Source: Amborella trichopoda (lineage: Eukaryota > Streptophyta > Magnoliopsida > Amborellales > Amborellaceae). From it: 64,000 bases of DNA. The stretch lies in assembly GCF_000471905.2 (NCBI RefSeq), contig NW_006498445.1, positions 776,505 to 840,504 of the forward strand, read 5' to 3'. How positions within the stretch are numbered: position 1 is the first letter of the stretch; each line of letters opens with the position of its first letter. Positions 1 to 10,284 of the stretch are shown one piece after another. Under the pieces are notes generated by a model. It did no database searches. It had not been told where the DNA came from and worked only from the letters and a program-made list of their open reading frames with translations. Both the position numbers and the translations under genes were made by a program.

Positions 1-440
1 AAAATTATTACAAAAGACCAACAACTTTAAATCTTCAATTTGAAGAAAAGGTGACATGTCAACTATCTCTTACTCCGGAGATACTTTTGTTGAATGGAAT
101 ATTGATGGTCTATCTGAATACCAAATACTAAGTAATGGAATGTAATGCCGTTTGGATTAAAAAATGCTCTTTCTGAATTTCAAAATATTATGAATGATAT
201 TTTTGCCAAATATAGAGACTTTATCATTGTTTAAATAGATGGTATTTTAGTATATTTAGATTCCATTGATAAACACTTGAAACACTTAACTTTATTTTCT
301 AATGAAATTTAAGATTAATGGACATGTTGTTTCAGCAAGGAAGATCAAGCTTTTCCAAGTATCACTTTTCTAGGAAATAAAATTGATCAAGACACTACTT
401 TTCCAGTAGTTAGAGCCATTGGTTTTGCTGATAAATTTCC
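1..440 (+). pseudogene. Endogenous caulimovirid-like fragment, plus-strand piece (capsid-region leader fused to reverse transcriptase part)
   Basis: The first 130 bases match, in inverted orientation, bases 1930-2066 of the minus-strand pararetrovirus remnant (the stretch just upstream of the capsid-like core). After an internal deletion, reverse-transcriptase-like sequence starts near 134 with a MPFGLKNA motif. It continues past a mutated catalytic box (a stop and a D-to-G change near 232-245) to about 440. Stops interrupt it, so it cannot be functional. It meets the minus-strand piece tail to tail at about 440. The family assignment rests on motif recognition; a Ty3-like retroelement is less likely because the capsid-like part in the sister piece looks caulimovirid. 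Confidence 0.6.
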
Positions 441-1160
441 AAATGGCATTACATTCCATTCATAATGTCTGAAAGGAACTGTGAAAGCAGTTTTATATTT
501 ATCAAACTCCTTAATCTGTATTTGCCAAAATCCAGATTTCATATCAAATTTTGAGAATATTTTTTAATACTGTATCCTAGCTATTAGGTCTTGCATGTTA
601 GGTATAAGGTGTCTTATCCATTTTAAAACTTTATTTAAAGGTTTATAATTTATTACCAATCTGGGTACTCCTCTTTCTAATTCTGCGGCAATTTCTACAT
701 AGAAAGCAGCACATGAATAAGAAGATTTGCTTTTTCGAATTAATTTATTTTTTAATGGATCTTCTATTTCTTTTTGGCATATTTCTAAATATCTCTGGTT
801 CATCTGTATAGGTCAAGCTTTAGTAGGGATTTTATCTTTAGTAAATCCATCTATATATGGAGTTCTACTAGGCGTTTCTTCTTGTGCCAAAATGGACTAG
901 GCAAATCTGAACAAACCTCCTTTTCTAGAAGTTCCTTGAACTCATCTATTTTTCTTTTAAGATTTTCATCTTTATCTAACCTTTCCTTTGTTCTAGTTCT
1001 ATTAACAGATATCTATAATTCATTTGTTTTAGTATTAATTGAGTTTTGTAATTCATTAATTCTTGTTACTCTTGGTTTCTCACAAAAATTAGAAGTAATA
1101 GGATAGTCTCTTATCCTTTCATGAATTCCTCTTTCAGCAACAGAGAAAGGTTGTATCATG
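441..1160 (-). pseudogene. Pararetrovirus reverse transcriptase, N-terminal part
   Basis: The minus-strand translation of 564-803 contains SKSSYSCAAFYV, RLVINYKPLN and IPNMQDLIARI, which are typical reverse-transcriptase fingers and palm motifs of plant pararetroviruses. The frame continues with a stop to an FDMKSGFWQIQI-like stretch near 515-550 and ends at the MPFG motif near 441. Upstream (810-1160) lies charged, coil-like sequence between the capsid end and the reverse transcriptase. It is a broken copy with no intact catalytic domain. Confidence 0.6.
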
Positions 1161-1161
1161 G

Positions 1162-2066
1162 TCAAGAATCCTCTAAAATAATTATCCGTTGGAAATCTTT
1201 AACTAATTTCTTTTTCTTATGGATTTTTCTATCCCTATATTTATAATCTTTTTTATGATCTTTTTGCTTATGTTTTTTGTGTCTTTTATCATACATTCGA
1301 TTATTTTCTATTCCGAAATGATAACAAAAAACTCCTAATTCTCTTTTATAGAAAGCTTGTTCATTCTTTATCTGTTTTCTAATTTCATTTGGGTGCAAAG
1401 CATAATTACTACTCTATTTATTTTTTGAGCTATTTCTCCATAGCTAAATTCAGAAATATGGATTCCTTCTTCAAGATAGAGTTTTACCTTTTCACAAAAG
1501 GATCTAGGTAATCCTGAAATAAATTTGTCTTTCCAAGTTACTGCAGCACAATCTACTAGTTGTAGAAGTCTCATAGTATATACATCCTTACACTGTCTAT
1601 ATTCATATAAAGTTCTACATCTAAGAGTATGTAATAGGTCTCTAATTTTTCTTGTATTTCTTCTAATTTACCAGAAAAATTTGGTACTATTACTATGATT
1701 AATGTTCTAACTGCATCTTGAGTAGTGAAACCTTGTTCATTTACTATAGGCTTATCATTATCATTTGAGGTTACATGAGTGGGTAAAAAATTTCTATCAG
1801 CTTCTGTTAAGTAATTATCCCACCATCCTTTTAATTGCCCAGTAAATCCTACTATGATCATTTTTACAATAGAATCGTCTTTATTTCATCTAATCAAACA
1901 TGCATTAGAAAACATAGTCATATTTTGGAAAACATCTATTACTTGGCATTCAGATAAACCATCAATATTCCAATCAACTATAGCATCTCCAGAGTAAGAG
2001 ATGGTTGATATCACCCTTTTCTTCAAATTGAAGATCTAAAGGTGTTGGTCTTCTGTAATAATTTTT
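1162..2066 (-). pseudogene. Pararetrovirus capsid (gag-like) region, decayed
   Basis: Reading frames on the minus strand at 1571-1861, 1368-1574 and 1162-1398 overlap end to end and form one gag-like region broken by frameshifts. Recognisable features are GFTGQLKGWWDNYLTE near 1800-1855, a FISGLPRSFCEKV stretch near 1500, and a very lysine-rich tail (KKHKQKDHKKDYK) near 1200-1300. This combination of a GQLKGWWDNYL core and a basic C-terminal tail is what caulimovirid capsid regions show. The zinc knuckle expected after the basic tail is not intact. Confidence 0.6.
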
Positions 2067-3329
2067 AGTTTTAGCAGTTTGAGTTACATGGTTGGGTTTG
2101 GTATAGACGTTAATATATTTTTCATTATCAGAATCATTTTTGAAGTATTCTTCTTTATAAGACAGATCTGAATCTGAGTTAGAGTCACAGGAAATCTCTT
2201 GATTATTTCTATCAAAGCATTAATTTGTTTGTTATAAATTTTGCCCTTTATAGAAAAATTAGATAATTGATTAGTTAATAATTCTACATTATCTTTAATT
2301 TTTACTGGTTTAATTTCTAATTTTACCGAGTTAGGTATAGATGGGGTTGTAATAAAAGAGGGTTTTATTAAACTAATATTTCTATTTATTTGTGGAGCAA
2401 ATTTTTTAAATATTTCTTTTCCTCCATCTGTAAAAACTATTTTTTCTATAGTTTTACATTCATCTTTTATATTATTTATATTTATTTCTATGCGTTCTGT
2501 CTGAGAACCAATGGATTCTAAATAGACATTTGTAAAATTTAATTATTCGACTATTTCATTTAATCTTTCAATTTTTGTGTTAGTATCACATACTGGAATA
2601 GCTAAAGTGTTAGTTTATGAATTTATTATTACAGGTTGCATAGGCGAATGTACCGCTTCTATTGTATTTTCTATAGCTTTTCAAGTTTTAGTTATTTTTT
2701 GGATAGTTTGTACTTTTAATGTGATTTCTTCAAAATACATATTCTTAAACCAACTAAAGAAAAATACATGACACTTATTTTTTCTTAAGTATAAAATTAT
2801 TCTTGAATTTTATCTCTTTCTTCTTTAGGAAAATTTTTAAAAAATAATTTTCTTTGATCTCTATTTTCTACTGAGTAGAAGTCTTTTCAAAGAAATTTTT
2901 TATTTATTTCAAAAGAATTTATTTCTTCATCTAGGACTATAGCATTAACAAAATTTCTATACACAAGATAACTAACTCCTATGGGTGCTTCTGTTTTATT
3001 ATTATTATCAGAACTAGATTCTTCTAAAATTTTATCTTTTAATTTTAGTGAGTTTCTAGGTGGTGCTTCTAGTCAAGGTATCTCATGAAAAGTAAGTTGC
3101 ACCTCTCCTCTTGGTAATTCTCTAAATATAATCTATTGCAGCCCTTTGGAGCTGTCTATCACCTCCATGTAAGGTGCCTGGTAGCAGCTTTCAATTTTCA
3201 GGGATTCTTACCTCTTCCCATTTAATTTGTTTTGGTATTATGGTTTTACTGTGAATATTTGACTCAAATAGAGTCATAAAACCTCTTGTATTAATAAGTT
3301 TATTATTAGGATTAAGTGTATACTTATAT
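2067..3329 (-). other. Decayed middle of the pararetrovirus remnant, no defined domain
   Basis: This AT-rich stretch lies between the movement-protein-like and capsid-like parts. Minus-strand frames show fragments rich in Lys, Glu and Asn, such as a piece containing LPRGEVQLTFHEIP near 3070-3110, but they are repeatedly broken. I see no host gene in it. It is most simply the remaining part of the same viral polyprotein. Confidence 0.4.
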
Positions 3330-3720
3330 TTTGGGATCTAGGTATCTTTTTAAACCTTGGGTTCTTACGGTTAAAGTAAGACCTTTTAATAGGTTGGGAT
3401 CACCTAAGCTTACTATATAATTAGGGTAACAAATAAAGTAAACTGAACCTCGATGTAAACTAGCTTCTATGACTCCTAATAAAGAATCTTGAAAATCTAA
3501 ATGTCAATTATCCTGAACACAGGCTAATACTGTTGTATTAGACCTTGTTTTGTTAGGGCTACTATATCTACTTGTAAGGTACCTATATGTATGTAGTTAT
3601 ATTTTTTATTTTCTTTTAGCAATTTTTTATCAAATAATTGTATGAGTGTCTAATCGTCTCTTAATGACAAAGTTTTTTCTATTGTCCTAACCGTGTATTT
3701 GGCTCAAAGATTGACGGTTC
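3330..3720 (-). pseudogene. Movement-protein-like region of the pararetrovirus remnant
   Basis: The minus-strand translation of about 3340-3550 reads as a single frame with one stop. It contains LLGVIEASLHRGSVYFICYP and IVSLGDPNLLKGLTLTV, a pattern resembling the 30K-type movement-protein core of plant pararetroviruses. Its position between the primer-binding site and the capsid-like region fits the usual order. The assignment is by resemblance only. Confidence 0.4.
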
Positions 3721-4033
3721 CAATCCTATAGATACTAGTGGGTGATAGGTCATTTTCAATTCGTTGGGACAACTAAAGATTCAAACTCCTGCTCTTCCGT
3801 ATTTAGTATGAATCCAGAATTGCTGTTATCTAAAACTTCTTGTTCTAATTCGGATTCAGTCATAGTCTAGTTCAAAGTCTCTACCTGACCTTTAGTTACC
3901 ACGTCCGACCTGCCTAAGGCTTAAAACGTCCTACCTAGCAATAACCGCTTCAATGAATAATGAACTTCAAAAGCCCTTAGTCATCTCAAACGGGTATACA
4001 ATGGCCTCCCACACTGATTAAATAACTACTTAC

Positions 4034-4090
4034 AGGTTGGCTTCCACCCTCGACTATCGGTTGGCTTCCACCCTCGACTATCGGTTGGCC
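4034..4090. repeat. 24-bp tandem repeat in the pararetrovirus leader
   Basis: The unit GGTTGGCTTCCACCCTCGAC plus TATC is present twice in perfect tandem, followed by a partial third copy. It lies in the leader side of the viral remnant, between the movement-protein-like region and the primer-binding site. Confidence 0.8.
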
Positions 4091-4279
4091 TCACCTCCAG
4101 CTGCATTTTAACTTTAAACAAAACTATTTCTAAAACAAAACTAGATTTCGGAAGTACTAGTTAGTAACATACTCTAGTTAACAACCTAAGTACTGAAGTT
4201 GACTTTAGCTAGGCTTTAGACTGGGTTCTAATCGGAATGGGCATTTTAAACTACAAGTTTAAACGGATTATTAGGCTAT

Positions 4280-4436
4280 GGTTTGGATCATCTTTGGCTC
4301 TGATTTGGATCATCTTTGGCTCTGCCTAAAGGTTTATCTGATCATTTGGCTTTGTTTTGGGATCGACTTTGGCTCTTATTTGGATCTCTTTGGCTCTGAA
4401 TCTACGGGTTTATCGGATCATTTGGCTTTGATACCA
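4280..4436. repeat. Short degenerate repeats rich in GGATCATCTTTGGCTCT
   Basis: Blocks close to TTTGGATCATCTTTGGCTCT recur about six times with variation between 4280 and 4430. The last ones grade into a degenerate primer-binding-site-like string (GCTTTGATACCA, 4425-4436). This looks like local slippage or template-switch duplication in the viral leader. Confidence 0.65.
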
Positions 4437-4487
4437 TTTGGGACCAAACGTGTAAAAACTAATAAAATACAATTAATAAACAAAGTT

Positions 4488-4499
4488 GCTCTGATACCA
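4488..4499 (-). other. Methionine-tRNA primer-binding site of the pararetrovirus remnant
   Basis: GCTCTGATACCA here reads TGGTATCAGAGC on the minus strand. It is complementary to the 3' end of initiator tRNA-Met, the minus-strand primer of caulimovirids and of many plant LTR elements. It lies upstream of the decayed polyprotein in the correct orientation. A one-mismatch copy lies 63 bp away at 4425-4436. Confidence 0.65.
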
Positions 4500-4502
4500 T
4501 TT

Positions 4503-4571
4503 GGGGGTGATGTTACACCCCATGTAGTGGAATTTAATGCTCCATGTGGGTGATGTTACACCCCATGTAGA
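4503..4571. repeat. Direct repeat of GGGTGATGTTACACCCCATG next to the primer-binding site
   Basis: The string GGGTGATGTTACACCCCATG followed by TAG occurs at about 4504 and again at about 4547. It contains an imperfect palindrome (GGGTG-ATGTTA-CACCC). Its place directly upstream of the primer-binding site suggests an end of the viral insertion or a small retroelement terminus; I cannot decide which. Confidence 0.5.
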
Positions 4572-4705
4572 TGTCACATCCCTCTTAATGACCAAAAATA
4601 CCCTTACTAAAGAAAAGCTCTATATACAAAACAAGGGTATATAAATGTCCAAATTTTGTTGAGTACAATGATAAATTACTCCATGGTGTGAGCACCCTAA
4701 CATAA

Positions 4706-4708
<3 letters not shown>

Positions 4709-4737
<29 letters not shown>
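4709..4737. repeat. (TA)n microsatellite
   Basis: About fourteen TA units in a row. The surrounding 4572-4877 interval contains no recognisable gene. Confidence 0.9.
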
Positions 4738-4738
<1 letters not shown>

Positions 4739-4877
4739 CAACAATCAAATTTAGTCATTTTTCCACCATTACATAGGGAAAATCTTGTTCTTATTTGCTA
4801 GATATATCATAATACAATAAACATATAAATCTCCCAAACCTTACAGGGGATTCAGAAGTTTGATTATGAAAGAACAT

Positions 4878-6130
4878 ATCATCATCATCTGAGCCTTGTC
4901 CCAACTATTTGATCGGCTACATAAATCTTGTTTCACCATTATGCTTTATTAAGAGTCATACCCTGAGTCAGACTATAAGTCACCATATCTCTTCTCACTA
5001 CGTCCATTATTGTCCTTTTGGGCCTTCTCCTTGCCCTTTTAGAGCATTTCACTTGAACCAAATTGTCCCAACTAACCAATGTTGTATTGGATTTATGTCA
5101 TACATGGCCAGCCACCTAAGTTTACTTTCCTTTATCTTGTCGCCTATTGGAACCCCCTAAGTTCCCCTGGATGTATTCATTGTGAATTCTATCCTTTTTT
5201 GTCTTACCACTCATCCATTTCAACATCCTTATATCAGCCGTATATAGATATGTTGTTTCTTGACCATCCAACACTCTGTCCCATAATACATGGCTCGTCT
5301 TACACTGTCCTATAGAACTTCTCCTTCAATTTCATTGGTGTACAGCAATCACATAAAACCTTGGATGCATATTTGTACCTTGCTCACCCAGCTTTAATTC
5401 TATGCGCAACATCTTCCTCAATCTATCCATTCTCCTAAGTTATCTATCCAAGATATTGAAAATAATTTCTTTTACGTATTTATTGGTCATCAATCTTAAC
5501 TACTTCCTTATTTCTACTCTTATTATTACTAAACTTGCATTTCATATATTTTATCTTAGTTAGGCTAATTTTTAAACATTTATAATCTAGAGCATCCCTA
5601 CAAATATCTAACTTTACATTGATGCCAACTCTAGTCTCATCAATTAAACCATGTTTCCACAAAGAACATACACCACAATACCTCATCCTATAGATGCCTA
5701 GTTAACTCGTTCATAACTAAAACAAAGAGATATAGGCTCAATGTTGACCCCTAATGTAGGCCGATTGCACTGAAAATTCACTTCTCTCCACTAGTTGTCA
5801 TCATACTAGATAGTGCTCTCTCGTATATCTCTCTCACCATGTCAATATATCATCTAGAAACTCCTTTCTTTTCAAACACCCACCAAATTAACTCTCCAGG
5901 TACCCTGAGGTATGCTTCCTCTAAATCAATAAAGCCCATATGGAGGTCTCTTCCCTTCTCCCTAATCTTCTCAATCAGTTCTCTAAGTATCAGTTCTCTA
6001 AGTAGGAAAATAGCTTCAATTGTTGACTTCTATGGCAAAAAATCGACTGATTTTCTGATACACTCATTTCATGTCTTAGTTGTTACTCAATCACTCTCTC
6101 CCACAACTCCATAGTGTGACTCATAATTTG
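4878..6130 (-). mobile_element. RTE-type LINE, 5'-truncated, minus strand
   Basis: On the minus strand this is the 3' part of a plant RTE non-LTR retrotransposon. Frames show DETRVGINVKLDICRDALD, KYMKCKFSN and other stretches typical of the RTE reverse transcriptase C-terminus, broken by stops and frameshifts. The 3' end shows the family's usual signature: a conserved tail followed by an (ATG)n tract, here ATCATCATCATC on the plus strand at 4878-4889. The 5' part is missing from about 6130. It lies downstream of the last visible PPL1 exon on the same strand. A second, shorter RTE copy is at 35331-35743. Confidence 0.75.
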
Positions 6131-6139
6131 ATCCCTCGA

Positions 6140-6260
6140 CAGTTCGTACCAGTGGTTTAAAAAACGGATCGGTGCCCCAGATCGGGCACCTCAAAAACCC
6201 ATCCGGATCGATGAATCGACGATCCGGATCGCGAATCGGCCGAATCGGTCCTATTAAGCT
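6140..6260. repeat. GATCGG-rich repetitive fragment, possible hAT end
   Basis: A short GC-rich block with repeated GGATCG/CGATCC strings follows CAGTGGTTTAAAAAACGGAT at about 6151. It resembles the end of a hAT-type element, but no opposite terminus was found, so this is tentative. From 6261 to 6577 I see only AT-rich intron-like sequence. Confidence 0.25.
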
Positions 6261-6577
6261 TTAAAAAAAATCCAAAAAAATTATGAAAAATCATTATAAA
6301 TGTTATTTTTTAAGAATCTAATAAGAAAAACTTTCATTTTTAATCAATTTGTGAATAATTAAGATGTTCTTTTCTTGTATGAACTTATGTTAACCATTAA
6401 ATTTGAATCGCATAAAACAAAAAACATAGAATTACCATGGATAAAGTATATAATCATACCTAGACTACAATAAATAATGGATTAAAACTAATCATATGTA
6501 TTCCAGAGGGTAATACATGCATAAACTTGCCATGTGTTTTTGACTTGTACAACATAAAGGTCTAAGGGAGAATTAAC

Positions 6578-6649
6578 CTCTTTTGCCTCAACTAGCTTAG
6601 TTGTTTGTGAGGGAGGAGCCAAAACCTTCTTAATCAATGCCTCAGCAAC
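6578..6649 (-). CDS. PPL1: PPL1 exon 6, last exon visible in the window
   Basis: 24 codons reading VAEALIKKVLAPPSQTTKLV then EAKE, after a TATCCAG acceptor and before GTTAAT, a usable but weak donor. The domain normally continues for one more exon ending in the conserved RRWEKMKD helix; nothing like it was found to the left. Confidence 0.85.
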
Positions 6650-9600
6650 CTGGATACACAGATCTCGACCAGGATATCAAATAAAGGCAACAGCATTTTC
6701 TGCTTTAGGAATTTCCAGCAGTGGTTATTGTAATTCATACCTCCGGAGGTGATCCAAGGTCCCGAATATCTTGTTTACTGGTTGGCGCCATTGTAACACT
6801 CACACTTTCTAAGGGCTCAATCACATCTTTGAAAACCTTATCTTGCCCCCGAATGACCACTTCCTAGTGAAACAAACAAATATTATTCATGGAGATGTAT
6901 GTCCTTCATCTTGAGAATCATAGATAAAACAAGTGCCAGAATAGTGACCTAAAAATATAGAAGCAATGAACAGTCATTCATCATAGATATAACAAAGGTT
7001 AGGAAAAAAAACAGAACAAAACTGGAGCTAAAACCAACCTGCCACCCAAATGGGTAGAGAAATGAGTATCCATCATTCTTGTCTGAGACAGCTTGAAATC
7101 CTTTTAGAGCTTCTGCAGCAACTGTGCCATACCAAGGGTGTTCTCTTAGGACATCCATCATTATCAAGGAACCAACGCACTGCATAATCAGCAGGCGTGC
7201 TTTCAATGCTACTCATGTAGGAAAATGATGGAGCAATGAACAGATTATAACAAGAAAGAACATAACTGAATTAACTGCTCACGTGATGGAGAAGCAGCAT
7301 TAATAAGAGAAAAGCTAGCTGCAAGTGCTCCTAACACAAGAGTTTGACGCCTCGTAGCTGCATCTGCAAATATAAAGATCCAATCAGATGACAACAACAG
7401 CCAAGTGTCATTTGTTTTAATTAATTGTAAGAGAAAGGACATCTCTTGACTCTAAATCTGATACCCTGCCCTGCATAGAGTGCAAAATTAAAACTGAGGA
7501 GGATGTTTTATCAATAAACTTAATCACAGTTTTCCATTTTAGGCTAACAAAGACTGATGAAAAAATTATCGATGGGTTTTTTTTAGAATAATTATTATCA
7601 GGTTAGTTGAAGAGAGACTGTAGCAAAATTTATCTAGTGAATTAGAATAGCCCTTTAAAATCCCTTCCAAGGCAGGGATTTCCATAGAAGGAGAGATATA
7701 GAAGCATTCAGCATATATCTATACATGTCAGCATTACGAAAGTGTTCTTTCTGGAATGGCTCTAGCATATGTCAAAGAGAAAGTTTGGCAGCTCGATTAC
7801 AAGCACAATAGAGCTAACATAGAGTCATAGAACTGGTGACTGGAATTCTTATACACCCTTAACGTGGGAATCACTTAAGACTTTCAAATAGTGCTTTCCC
7901 TACTCTACCCCAAACAAATTGGGTTCTTCTTACTAAAGAAGAAGAGGAGGAGGAGGAGAAAAAAATAGGAGGGTAAAAGAAGACTGCAACCAATCCTTCC
8001 AAAGGGTTCTAAGGGAGGTAACTTGGACGATCAAAAAATAGATTCCTGTAAAATATGCTTATCCCTCCAAAGGAAGAATGCAAAAGAACCATTTATAGGA
8101 TAGGGGGAGCAAAACTTACAAAGCCCACTTGACTGACATGTAGTGAGGACCTCATGTACATACAGAAGATAAAAGAGTATATAGTGAGTTCAATGTCATT
8201 TTGCCATTGTGCTTCCTTTTTCACCTATAAATACAATGGGTGCGAACCCTCTCAAACCCCTCGTAAGTTCAGCAAAAAAAAAAAGAAAGAAAAATTGGGT
8301 TCTTCTAAGGCCACATATCTTGGTTTATCCCAAAAAGTTTCACGAGGTTTAGACATTGACAACGTCCCTTTCAGATAAGTTATGTGGCTATAGAGTTCCA
8401 ATCCCTCTTCAATATTTTATGCAAGTGTGATGTATTATTTGAATTGCAACATTGGTGGTAGCTTGGCATTTATTTCTCATAAACCCACCATAGTTCACCA
8501 ATGGATTGCAATTGATACCGTCCACTATAAGATATTTGAAGACTGTAACCAGTGATTTTGCTACAAATATTACAACCAGGCTCTTTAATGGCACGTCCTC
8601 CATGAATCTTATCTTGATTCACGTTCCCTCAACTTTCACACCTGATCCGTATACTCTCCAATCTCCAAATGTTGACTAACCTACCAAATTTAGAAAAAAT
8701 AATTTACATTTGACACATGGACCTTACCACCCCTGACAAGCCACTCCCTACAATTTCGCTGCACTCATTTGTCTTTCAAGTAAACTCCATGCCAGAATAC
8801 CAAACTTCTCATTACAGCAAATCGATTTCCTATTCTTTCTCTAAATGGTCATACAAACTGATTTTAGAATGTGAGGCAGTCTCTGGTCTCCACAACAATG
8901 AATTGAGATAACAATGATGACAATAACAATGTAAAAGTAAATGGGTTGGCAGTCAAAGTTATTTAAACTGATCCAAATTCCAGCCCCATAGCATAAGCCA
9001 TGAACCTATTGAGAAAATTTTCCTCTTTAGTAGAAATGCCACTTATGTGTGACTTTCACTGCACAAAAATGTAAGCATCTTCTCATATTACTTCCCAGAT
9101 CTAACAAATTTACATTGAAGCCACTTCTAATGCATTTTCAGCATTGTTGTTTCCTTCACCAATTTGGGGTCTGCATTGTTAAGAGACTTGCCTCACAGCC
9201 TCACGCCGCACTATAACTACAAATTCTAAAGGATCACTTGAAGATTCATTCATTTTTTTCCTGCAGAAAATTAACATGTGTCCATCAAGTACCGAGTACA
9301 GACGAAGTAAATCAAAGGCATTTTCCTCCTTCAAGGATATATTTCCAACACTAAATCTCCCAAGCACATTTCCGGTTACCATTAGAAAACACAAGGTTGA
9401 GTAAAATGTAGGTCAAAATTCCATAATTATACAATCCCAATTTACCAAAACAAGACTACAATATCATTTTCACATTTTTTTTATCACCACTCCAGTAACC
9501 ACAACATTATAAAACGGGTAAAGAAATTACTCAAACATGCATCATCCCCATATTAATGAAACGGATGGAAGCATTAATTCCCACCAAACCACCAAGAAAA

Positions 9601-9982
9601 CACACTCACTCTGAGGGGAAAAAGCCGTTTTTTATATATAACAAAATGACCGAAAGAGATAAAAAGAGCAAATAAACAAAAAAACAATGTGAAGAAGACC
9701 GGGCTAATTACCTTGTCTTGGAGGAGCCATTGTCTGTGGGGTGGAGCAAGCCTTTACAAGGAAAGGAACCCGTCTTTTACAGAATGGGAGAAGACATGCA
9801 TGAGATAAACCCAGCTGAAATACAGTCAAATGAGTAAAAGAGACCATATGAGTCCCTCAGTCTCTCACCAAAAGATTAAGAAACACAGAGAAAGAATTAC
9901 AAGAGAAAGAGCACCGAACCTGCAAAGAACCAGGCAATGGGAAGATCATTTGAGTGGCGGTTAGACTCTGCACAGAAGCCAT
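6578..9982 (-). CDS. PPL1: PsbP-like protein 1 (PPL1), chloroplast lumen; exons 1-6, last exon outside or lost
   Basis: Six exons on the minus strand (9982-9920, 9814-9712, 7363-7283, 7121-7039, 6863-6741, 6649-6578) join in frame to 525 nt, or 175 residues. Residues 1-55 form a chloroplast transit peptide. Residues 56-90 form a Tat-type lumen signal (ATRRQTLVLGALAASFSLIN, then an AAE processing region). The PsbP domain then begins with GFQAVSDKNDGYSFLYPFGW and continues through GQDKVFKDVIEPLESVSV and EALIKKVLAPP. This matches Arabidopsis PPL1, which is needed for efficient photosystem II repair. The family is about 230 residues long, so some 55-60 C-terminal residues are missing. No terminal exon is visible between 6577 and 1. 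It may lie beyond the window after a transposon-filled intron, or it may be lost. The coding part shows no stop or frameshift. Confidence 0.85.
6741..6863 (-). CDS. PPL1: PPL1 exon 5
   Basis: 41 codons from EVVIRGQDKVFKDVIEPLES to DLGSPPE, flanked by CTAG acceptor and GTATGA donor. It is nearly identical in pattern to the PPL1 core, including the VFKDVIEPLESVSV motif. It starts and ends in phase 0. Confidence 0.9.
7039..7121 (-). CDS. PPL1: PPL1 exon 4, start of mature PsbP domain
   Basis: It reads LAAEALKGFQAVSDKNDGYS then FLYPFGWQ before a GT donor. LAAEA corresponds to the lumenal processing site (FAAES in Arabidopsis PPL1). Two in-frame acceptors 9 nt apart are available (at 7121 and 7112). 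The upstream one is preferred because it retains the processing site. Confidence 0.85.
7283..7363 (-). CDS. PPL1: PPL1 exon 3, twin-arginine lumen signal
   Basis: It reads DAATRRQTLVLGALAASFSL then INAASPS, between a TTTGCAG acceptor and a GTGAGC donor. A twin arginine followed by a hydrophobic stretch marks a Tat-pathway thylakoid transfer domain, which is the known import route of PsbP-family lumen proteins. Confidence 0.85.
7364..9711 (-). other. PPL1 intron 2, no gene recognised
   Basis: This AT-rich interval of about 2.35 kb separates transit-peptide exon 2 from the lumen-signal exon 3. I see poly-purine tracts (7930-7975, 8270-8295) but no transposon terminus. A minus-strand frame at 9179-9394 (ending DPLEFVVIVRREAVRQVS) looks somewhat protein-like but has no homologue that I recognise. 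Confidence 0.5.
9712..9814 (-). CDS. PPL1: PPL1 exon 2 (residues 22-56)
   Basis: It follows a TTTCAG acceptor and reads LGLSHACLLPFCKRRVPFLV, continuing KACSTPQTMAPPRQ, before a GTAATT donor in phase 1. It is rich in basic and hydroxylated residues with almost no acidic ones, as expected of the second half of a stromal transit peptide. The intron that follows is about 2.35 kb. Confidence 0.8.
9920..9982 (-). CDS. PPL1: PPL1 exon 1 (residues 1-21)
   Basis: It encodes MASVQSLTATQMIFPLPGSL plus Q, the start of the plastid transit peptide. The ATG at 9982-9980 is chosen because it begins with the MAS sequence common in transit peptides and the downstream phase fits. The exon ends CAG before a GT donor. 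Confidence 0.75.
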
Positions 9983-10284
9983 CACTGGTCGAGTGAAAAT
10001 AGGCGTAATGGTACGTAATGTACAGGGAAGAGGGAAGAGAGAGCCCCTCTCAAGGAATGTATGTGAAGGTCGTCTTTGTGGATGACGGGTTCGTTTATTT
10101 GTGTTGGACTTATCCATTTATCCGTGAGAAGCGTACCACCACATCACGACATGCTATAGAGAGCGAGTGGACTACTCTTTATGATGCGGATTATAGAGAT
10201 TGTGGTTTACTGATATGTCATGGAAAATTTTGAGGTGGCAGTCGACCGGGTGGTAGGCGGTCCCTAAAAAACAGGGGTATGGGG

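Larger units (their letters stand above)
441..4500 (-). mobile_element. Endogenous pararetrovirus (Caulimoviridae-like) remnant, minus strand, decayed
   Basis: Read on the minus strand, this block has the gene order of a caulimovirid: a methionine-tRNA primer-binding site (4488-4499), a leader with short repeats, movement-protein-like sequence, capsid-like sequence (core about 1368-1861), and a reverse transcriptase start (441-803). Each part carries stops or frameshifts. No protease motif was recognised between capsid and reverse transcriptase. The reverse transcriptase stops abruptly at its MPFG motif, where an inverted second piece begins. Such rearranged, non-functional copies are common in plant genomes. 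The exact genus was not determined. Confidence 0.6.

Noticed and set aside
4278-4553. 91-residue plus-strand frame rich in W, F and G
   Set aside because: It comes from the short GGATCATCTTTGGCTCT repeats and runs through the primer-binding site. There is no protein motif.
9179-9394. 71-residue minus-strand frame in PPL1 intron 2 ending DPLEFVVIVRREAVRQVS
   Set aside because: It looks exon-like, but it is not part of the PsbP-like protein, and including it would break the otherwise perfect match and phase of the joined exons.
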